Positions 23,709 to 28,425 of a stretch of 28,425 bases of DNA are shown here, piece after piece (position 1 is the first letter of the stretch; each line of letters opens with the position of its first letter). Both the position numbers and the translations under genes were made by a program. Source of the DNA: an uncultured Pelagibacteraceae bacterium (GTDB lineage: Bacteria > Pseudomonadota > Alphaproteobacteria > Pelagibacterales > Pelagibacteraceae); NCBI GenBank assembly GCA_902608065.1, contig CACLMO010000008.1, positions 1-28,425 on the forward strand, given 5' to 3'. The notes beneath the pieces were generated by a model that made no database searches, had not been told where the DNA came from, and saw only the letters and a program-made list of their open reading frames with translations.

Positions 23709-24640
23709 ACTTTTACTTCTCCATCATAAGGATCATAAGTATCTATTTCTTGAGGTAACAAAGTTCTAATAGCTATTTCCTCAGAGCCTAATGCTACCAA
23801 ATCTTTAGATTCATATAAGACCATGGGTTTTGCCGCCATAGTATCTTTTGCCATACCCAATGAATCTTTTGTCGCCACTAAATATGTGAAAACTCCATCT
23901 AGTTCTTTTAAAGAATCTTGCATGCCATCTTTTAAAGATGCTCCGCTTCTCATTTTTTGGGCCAAATATACAGCAATAAGTTCAGAATCGCATTCTGACA
24001 TAAAACGCATTCCTTTATTTTCAAGAGCTCTTCTATTGTTCCAATAATTTGTTAATTGACCATTGTGAACTACTGATACATCGCTAAATGGATAGCCCCA
24101 GAATGGATGAGCCGAACGTATATCAACACCAGATTCTGTGGCCATTCTCGAATGTCCAATTGCATGCGTGCCTTTTATTTTATCTAATCCATATTGTTTA
24201 GATACAACGCCAGCATCACCGATATCCTTTACTAACTCTAAACTTTTTCCAAGAGATAATATTTCTGTCATTTCTACACTTTCAATTTTTTTAGAAAATT
24301 CCATTAAGTCTTTGTCATATTTGATACAATATCTAAATGAATATGGTGTTAGCTGTGCATCGTTAACTATGCTTCCACCAAGATCTCTTATATGTTTATC
24401 TACTTCTTTTCTTCTTGCATCATAAACTGATTTTTCTTCATTTACTGCAGAACTACCTTCAGCAACATTTTCTCCAACTTTAAAACGCATTATATAATCT
24501 CCTTGATTATTACCTTGGCCATATAATGCAAATCCTGTTGAATCAGGCCCTCTATGTTTAAGAGCCTGCAACATATCTTGTAATTCTTTACCGATATTTA
24601 CAATTTTTCCTTTATGAATTAATCCTGCTATTCCACACAT
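23696..24640 (-). CDS. mgsA: Class II glutamine amidotransferase subunit (MgsA / GlxB type)
   Basis: The 314-residue protein begins MCGIAGLIH, giving the N-terminal nucleophile C2 after methionine removal. LKHRGPDSTGFALYG (near 27-41), GHSRMATES, and VHNGQLTNYWNNR with the oxyanion residues are the standard Ntn-amidotransferase motifs. It is shorter than PurF and lacks a synthase domain, as expected for a stand-alone amidotransferase of split glutamate-synthase-like enzymes. In N-methylglutamate synthase the subunit handles gamma-glutamylmethylamide or glutamine. It follows the 489-residue ligase by 20 bases and overlaps the next gene by 13 bases. Confidence 0.85.
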   Translation of the reverse strand: MCGIAGLIHKGKIVNIGKELQDMLQALKHRGPDSTGFALYGQGNNQGDYIMRFKVGENVAEGSSAVNEEKSVYDARRKEVDKHIRDLGGSIVNDAQLTPYSFRYCIKYDKDLMEFSKKIESVEMTEILSLGKSLELVKDIGDAGVVSKQYGLDKIKGTHAIGHSRMATESGVDIRSAHPFWGYPFSDVSVVHNGQLTNYWNNRRALENKGMRFMSECDSELIAVYLAQKMRSGASLKDGMQDSLKELDGVFTYLVATKDSLGMAKDTMAAKPMVLYESKDLVALGSEEIAIRTLLPQEIDTYDPYDGEVKVWQI

Positions 24641-24660
24641 AATTTATTTCCTTCTTAAGA

Positions 24661-26130
24661 CTAAGGTAAACAATCCAAATAGGTATCAAGATCCCATTGA
24701 GTGGTAGCACCTAAGAATTTTTCCCATTCGTCATTTTTATACCAATGAAAAACTTTATACATTTCATCTGGCATTGCTGATTTAATAACTTCATCTTCAG
24801 CTAGTCTGTCTAAAGCTTCTCCAAGACTTAACGGAAGTTTTTTGACATCTTTACCAGCTTTTTTCGCCTCATAAATATTTCTAGATTCAGGTTTACCTGG
24901 ATCTAATTTATCTGTAATTCCATGGTCAAAAGCTTTTAACAATCCTGCTCCCATTAAATAAGGATTATGCATTGAGTCTACTGATCTATATTCAAATCTT
25001 CCTGGAGCAGAAACTCTAAGTCCACAAGTTCTATTTTGATATCCCCAATCAGCATATACAGGAGCCCAAAAACCTTGATCCCATAATCTTCTGTAAGAAT
25101 TCACCGTAGAAGATCCAATTGCTGTTAGTGCCGCCAAATGTTTCATTACTCCTGCAATTGATAATAAACCAGTCTTTCCTGGTAATTGCATATCTTTTGT
25201 ATCTGGCATAAATGTATTTTCACCACCCGAAACATAAGTAAAGACATCATCAACACCCGGGAGTGATTTATGACCAAGTTTATTTACAGAATCTTTTCCA
25301 CCTTTCCATAAAGACATATTAGTGTGACAACCGCTTGCAGAAACACCCATAAAAGGTTTTGTCATGAAACATGCAATCAATCCATGCTCTCTAGCAACTT
25401 GCGCGCAGATTTGTCTGTACGTTGATAATCTGTCCGCATTTCTTAATACATCGTCATACGTCCAGTTTAATTCTAATTGTCCAGGAGCATCTTCATGATC
25501 TCCTTGAATCATATCTAATCCCATTGCATTAGAATATTCTATTACTTTCATGAAAACCGGTCTCAATGATTCAAATTGGTCGATATGATAACAGTATGGT
25601 TTTGAAAAACCTTGGCCTGTTGGTGTGCCGTCTTGATTTCTTGTTAACCACATCATTTCAGGCTCAGTTCCTATTCTAAGTTGCATTCCATGCTTTTTCT
25701 TAAATTCATCATGAAAAATTCTTAAATTTCCTCTGCAGTCAGAAGTTAAATGACCTCCTGGATTTTCTCTTTCTTCTCTATTTCTAAAACATGTACAAAA
25801 AACTCTTCCAACTCTTTTGTCCCAAGGCAATTGAACAAAAGTTTCTGGATCTGGAATGCCTACTAATTCTTTTGCTTCTGGTCCGTACCCAATATAATTT
25901 TTATGACGATCAACAAAAAGGTTCGCGGTCGCTCCATAAACTAACTGAAAGCCTTTTTCTGCAGCTCTTTCCCAATGTGCAGCAGGTATACCTTTACCCA
26001 CAACTCTTCCTGTAACGGAAATAAATTGAAAAAATATATATGTAATTCCTAATTCATCAATTTTTTCTCTAACTTTTTTAACTAGTTTATCTCTACCTGG
26101 TTGATTAACGTGTTTTTCTAGATCTGTCAT
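24661..26130 (-). CDS. Second glutamine-synthetase-family ligase, with altered active-site histidine
   Basis: The 489-residue protein shows the glutamine synthetase fold: E156 and E158 (GTEPEMMW), DHEDAPGQLELNW at 211-223, SGCHTN at 266-271, NSYRR, and RFEYRSVD. It is only distantly similar to the 441-residue ligase at 17764. The second histidine of the usual [GN]CHxH motif is asparagine (N271), which may alter phosphate or substrate handling. It has a strong ribosome site nine bases before the start and an 86-base gap upstream, and leads directly into the amidotransferase genes. Candidates are gamma-glutamylmethylamide synthetase for the adjacent N-methylglutamate synthase, an ordinary type III-like ligase for ammonia, or a gamma-glutamyl ligase for another amine. 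I cannot decide. Confidence 0.8.
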   Translation of the reverse strand: MTDLEKHVNQPGRDKLVKKVREKIDELGITYIFFQFISVTGRVVGKGIPAAHWERAAEKGFQLVYGATANLFVDRHKNYIGYGPEAKELVGIPDPETFVQLPWDKRVGRVFCTCFRNREERENPGGHLTSDCRGNLRIFHDEFKKKHGMQLRIGTEPEMMWLTRNQDGTPTGQGFSKPYCYHIDQFESLRPVFMKVIEYSNAMGLDMIQGDHEDAPGQLELNWTYDDVLRNADRLSTYRQICAQVAREHGLIACFMTKPFMGVSASGCHTNMSLWKGGKDSVNKLGHKSLPGVDDVFTYVSGGENTFMPDTKDMQLPGKTGLLSIAGVMKHLAALTAIGSSTVNSYRRLWDQGFWAPVYADWGYQNRTCGLRVSAPGRFEYRSVDSMHNPYLMGAGLLKAFDHGITDKLDPGKPESRNIYEAKKAGKDVKKLPLSLGEALDRLAEDEVIKSAMPDEMYKVFHWYKNDEWEKFLGATTQWDLDTYLDCLP

Positions 26131-26216
26131 AAAATCAATCCTCCCTCAAAGATTAATCGAAATTAATTTCTTAAATTTAGAAATATGTTAGCTGAAAAAC
26201 AAATACTCGTCTAGAT

Positions 26217-27563
26217 TTAGCTCCAAGGAAAAGGACTACTAGATACGGGGTGCAATTCACCTTTCGCGTAACGATTGAATCTAAATGGTTTAAGAAGAGA
26301 ACTTTCTTTGCCGAGAATCTCATCAGCTACAAGATCTCCGACACCAATCATCTTATATCCGTGGTTGGAGTCAGCAATTATATAAACGTTTTCACAAAAT
26401 TTATCGAAAATAGGAAAAGAATCTGGCGTAAAACAACCAAGTCCTCCTGAAGGACCTTTATGGTAAGTTTTGATTTTACCCTTAAATCTTTTTTGACAAT
26501 GAGCCAAAGCAGAACACCACATATGAGCAAATTCAGGAGTAGTTTGAAATTCAGGAGAAGCAGGTCCATAAGGATCTACTTTAACATCATCCACCGGTCT
26601 CATAATTTTATAAGGAGCAGACCCACCTTGGACACCTTTGAAATTAAAATCAGGTTTATAATAAATACCCCACATTTTGTCAGTAATTAATGATCCATCG
26701 ACGTCCGAGAATAAGTGAGCATCACTATCGACATGAATTACTGGAGGCATTTTACCATCATCAGTTTTTTGCATATTTGGATCAACTCCTAACACTCCCT
26801 CTGTCAACATCCAGTAAATCCACATTGGATAATCTTTATGAATTTTACCCTTTTCATCTTTAATTGAAATTTTTTTAGGCAATTCAAGCATATCCCAAAA
26901 ACTTTTTACCCAAGGACCAGCTCCTACAATTACTTGTTCGCAATCAATAGTTCCTTTTGTAGTTACTACTCCAGTTACTGCTTTGCTATTACTTCCTCTT
27001 TTAAACCCAGTAACTTCTGTTCCAGTTAAAATTCTTACACCAAAACTTTCAGCTTTATTTGCTAATCCATAAATAGAAGCAGTATTGTTTGCGTATCCGC
27101 CTCTTTTTTCATGTAATACTGAAGTTATTCCTTTTGCTTGCCAATCATGAAACATATTTTTCATATATTTCATTGAGTCATTTTTTCCCTCAATAAATTT
27201 GGATTCATAACCTATAGATTTTTGTTGCTCATAAATACTAGCAACATCTTTATGCATACTTTCTGGACTTATCTGCATGTAGCCAACAGGATGATAACTA
27301 AAATTTTTTGGATCACTTTCCCATATTTTAACACTGTGCATCATCAGCTCTCTCATGGCAGGTTGGAAATAATTATTTCTTACCACTCCACATGCAACAC
27401 CACTTGCGCCAGAAGCTATGCCATCTTTATCGATAACAACAATATCGTTATTTGCGCCATTGCCATTTTTTTTCTTAAGTTTTTCTGATAAATGCCAAGC
27501 GGTACTTAAACCGTGTATACCAGCTCCGATTACTACAAATCTCGCTTTTTTTGGAAATGCCAT
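26217..27563 (-). CDS. DAO-family FAD oxidoreductase, sarcosine oxidase beta / N-methylamino acid dehydrogenase-like
   Basis: The 448-residue protein starts with a dinucleotide-binding GAGIHG at 13-18, then SGASGVACGVVRNNY near 53-67, a second FAD-contact VIVGAGPWVKSFW, and a C-terminal ADSNHGYKMIGVGDLVADE typical of DAO enzymes. It lacks any fused GcvT domain, but a GcvT-like gene lies one base upstream, so the fusion seen elsewhere in this window is split here. The family oxidises secondary or tertiary amino acids such as sarcosine or N-methylglutamate. The operon setting beside N-methylglutamate-synthase-like genes favours an N-methylglutamate or sarcosine substrate. A glycine/asparagine-rich KKNGNGANND insert near residues 31-40 is unusual. 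Confidence 0.82.
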   Translation of the reverse strand: MAFPKKARFVVIGAGIHGLSTAWHLSEKLKKKNGNGANNDIVVIDKDGIASGASGVACGVVRNNYFQPAMRELMMHSVKIWESDPKNFSYHPVGYMQISPESMHKDVASIYEQQKSIGYESKFIEGKNDSMKYMKNMFHDWQAKGITSVLHEKRGGYANNTASIYGLANKAESFGVRILTGTEVTGFKRGSNSKAVTGVVTTKGTIDCEQVIVGAGPWVKSFWDMLELPKKISIKDEKGKIHKDYPMWIYWMLTEGVLGVDPNMQKTDDGKMPPVIHVDSDAHLFSDVDGSLITDKMWGIYYKPDFNFKGVQGGSAPYKIMRPVDDVKVDPYGPASPEFQTTPEFAHMWCSALAHCQKRFKGKIKTYHKGPSGGLGCFTPDSFPIFDKFCENVYIIADSNHGYKMIGVGDLVADEILGKESSLLKPFRFNRYAKGELHPVSSSPFPWS

Positions 27564-27564
27564 A

Positions 27565-28425
27565 TTATGATTTTACTTTCGTTTTTTCCGGGTCATAAAA
27601 AGGAAATTTAACCACCTTTGCAACTATTCTTTTTTGATGACCATCAATTTTTCCAACCTCAACTTTAGTTCCTATTTCTGCATATTTAACATCCATTCTA
27701 CAAAGAGCAATATTCTTATTTAGCACAGGGGATATCATTCCGCTTGTTATTACACCAACAGTAGCTCTTCCAACGTGTACTCCATCTCCATTTGCTGCTT
27801 GTTCCTTGCCTATTAACTCCAAACCAACAAGTTTTTTTTGTGGAGAAGCTTTTCTTTTTAATAAAGCTTCTTTTCCGACAAAATCATCTTCTTTAGTTTT
27901 GAGAGCAACAGAAAAACCAATACCCGCTTCAAATGGATCAGTTTGGTCATTAAATTCAAAACCTCCAAAAATTAATCCAGCTTCAATTCTTACCATATCT
28001 AAACCTTCAAGCCCCATTGGAGTTATTCCTAGATCTTTACCGTGCTCCCAAACTTTGTCCCAAATCTTAGGCGCATCTTTTGGGTGACACCATAACTCAA
28101 ATCCTAATTCACCAGTATACCCTGTTCTAGAAACCATTAATGGAATCCCTAAATGATCATCAACTCTTCCTATGGTAAACCTAAACCATTGAAGTTCATT
28201 TATTGTTGGCTGAGCAGGTGGAGTCCAAACAAATTTTTCGAGGATTTTTCTACTATTTGGACCTTGAACAGAAATATTATGAATTTGATCTGTAGAAGAT
28301 TTTACCCAAGCTTTGTAATTTTTTTTCTTTGCCAATTCTCTTAACCATTCACCACCATATTCCTGGCCACCAATCCATCTAAACATATCTTTACCAAGAC
28401 GGTAAATTGTACCATCATCAACCAT
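27565..28425 (-). CDS. GcvT-like aminomethyltransferase, 5' partial
   Basis: The frame is open to the window edge and starts at MVDDGTIYRL, which in GcvT proteins follows an internal GG(M/I)VDD motif; the true N-terminus therefore lies beyond 28425. The visible 286 residues include ISVQGPNSR, TGYTGELGFELW, MGLEGLDMVRIEAGL, DPFEAGIGFSV and the C-terminal barrel, with ITSGMISP. This is a stand-alone folate-dependent aminomethyltransferase or demethylase. Glycine-cleavage T protein is unlikely as no other gcv genes are adjacent. DmdA-type DMSP demethylases share the fold. The one-base gap to the FAD oxidoreductase suggests the two act together, oxidising an N-methyl group and passing it to tetrahydrofolate. 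Confidence 0.82.
   Translation of the reverse strand: MVDDGTIYRLGKDMFRWIGGQEYGGEWLRELAKKKNYKAWVKSSTDQIHNISVQGPNSRKILEKFVWTPPAQPTINELQWFRFTIGRVDDHLGIPLMVSRTGYTGELGFELWCHPKDAPKIWDKVWEHGKDLGITPMGLEGLDMVRIEAGLIFGGFEFNDQTDPFEAGIGFSVALKTKEDDFVGKEALLKRKASPQKKLVGLELIGKEQAANGDGVHVGRATVGVITSGMISPVLNKNIALCRMDVKYAEIGTKVEVGKIDGHQKRIVAKVVKFPFYDPEKTKVKS

Noticed and set aside
26250..26690. Overlapping short ORFs on both strands within the FAD oxidoreductase
   Set aside because: Out-of-frame shadows with no ribosome site; the 448-aa frame is continuous across them.
1..28425. CRISPR arrays, insertion sequences, tRNAs, prophage remnants, attachment sites
   Set aside because: No regularly spaced repeats, transposase or integrase motifs, or tRNA-like cloverleaf with a T-loop were seen on either strand by eye.

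Overview
This window looks like a piece of a streamlined, very A+T-rich alphaproteobacterial chromosome, most likely the SAR11 clade (Pelagibacterales). The signs are heavy A/T homopolymers, intergenic gaps of mostly 0-20 bases, no gene-free stretch over 300 bases, and a gene set centred on methylated osmolytes and methylated amines. The assignment rests on composition and gene content only; there is no rRNA, tRNA or marker gene here. I see no mobile element, CRISPR array, integrase or origin.

Layout. (1) 3-4941, + strand: the end of a dimethylglycine/sarcosine dehydrogenase-like flavoprotein-GcvT fusion, a 3-hydroxyisobutyrate dehydrogenase-like reductase, an aldehyde dehydrogenase and an inositol-monophosphatase-family phosphatase. 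(2) 4943-6079, - strand: a gamma-butyrobetaine-hydroxylase/TauD-like dioxygenase. (3) 6228-8744, + strand: a glycine-betaine ABC ATPase (ProV) whose CBS tail is cut off by a one-base shift in an A9 run, a hot-dog thioesterase resembling the betainyl-CoA thioesterase of carnitine catabolism, and a ureohydrolase. (4) 8756-13076, - strand: betaine-homocysteine methyltransferase, a fumarylacetoacetate-hydrolase-family protein and a second dimethylglycine-dehydrogenase-like flavoprotein, the last also broken by a one-base shift in an A10 run. (5) 13150-14369: a SAM methyltransferase and two related tiny two-helix membrane proteins of unknown function. (6) 14587-17762, + strand: an SMR transporter, a YjbQ/UPF0047 protein, an aldehyde dehydrogenase and a D-2-hydroxyacid dehydrogenase in a tight operon. 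(7) 17764-28425, - strand: a nitrogen and methylated-amine block. In transcription order it holds GcvT-like (partial), FAD oxidoreductase, a glutamine-synthetase-family ligase, three split glutamate-synthase-like subunits (amidotransferase, GXGXG, FMN/Fe-S) as in N-methylglutamate synthase, an unknown 131-aa protein, a divergent Amt, an 80-aa membrane protein, a strong terminator, an unlisted 47-aa membrane ORF, and a GlnT/GmaS-type ligase.

How the parts may work together (inference). Betaine and carnitine would be imported, trimmed and activated, then stripped of methyl groups: BHMT gives dimethylglycine, and the flavoprotein-GcvT fusions pass one-carbon units to tetrahydrofolate. The right-hand block could take up ammonium or methylammonium through Amt, condense it with glutamate through the GS-like ligases, rearrange the product to N-methylglutamate with the split synthase, and oxidise it with the FAD/GcvT pair. 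The least explained elements are the small membrane proteins next to Amt and between blocks 5 and 6, the unknown 131-aa protein in the synthase operon, and the two homopolymer frameshifts.
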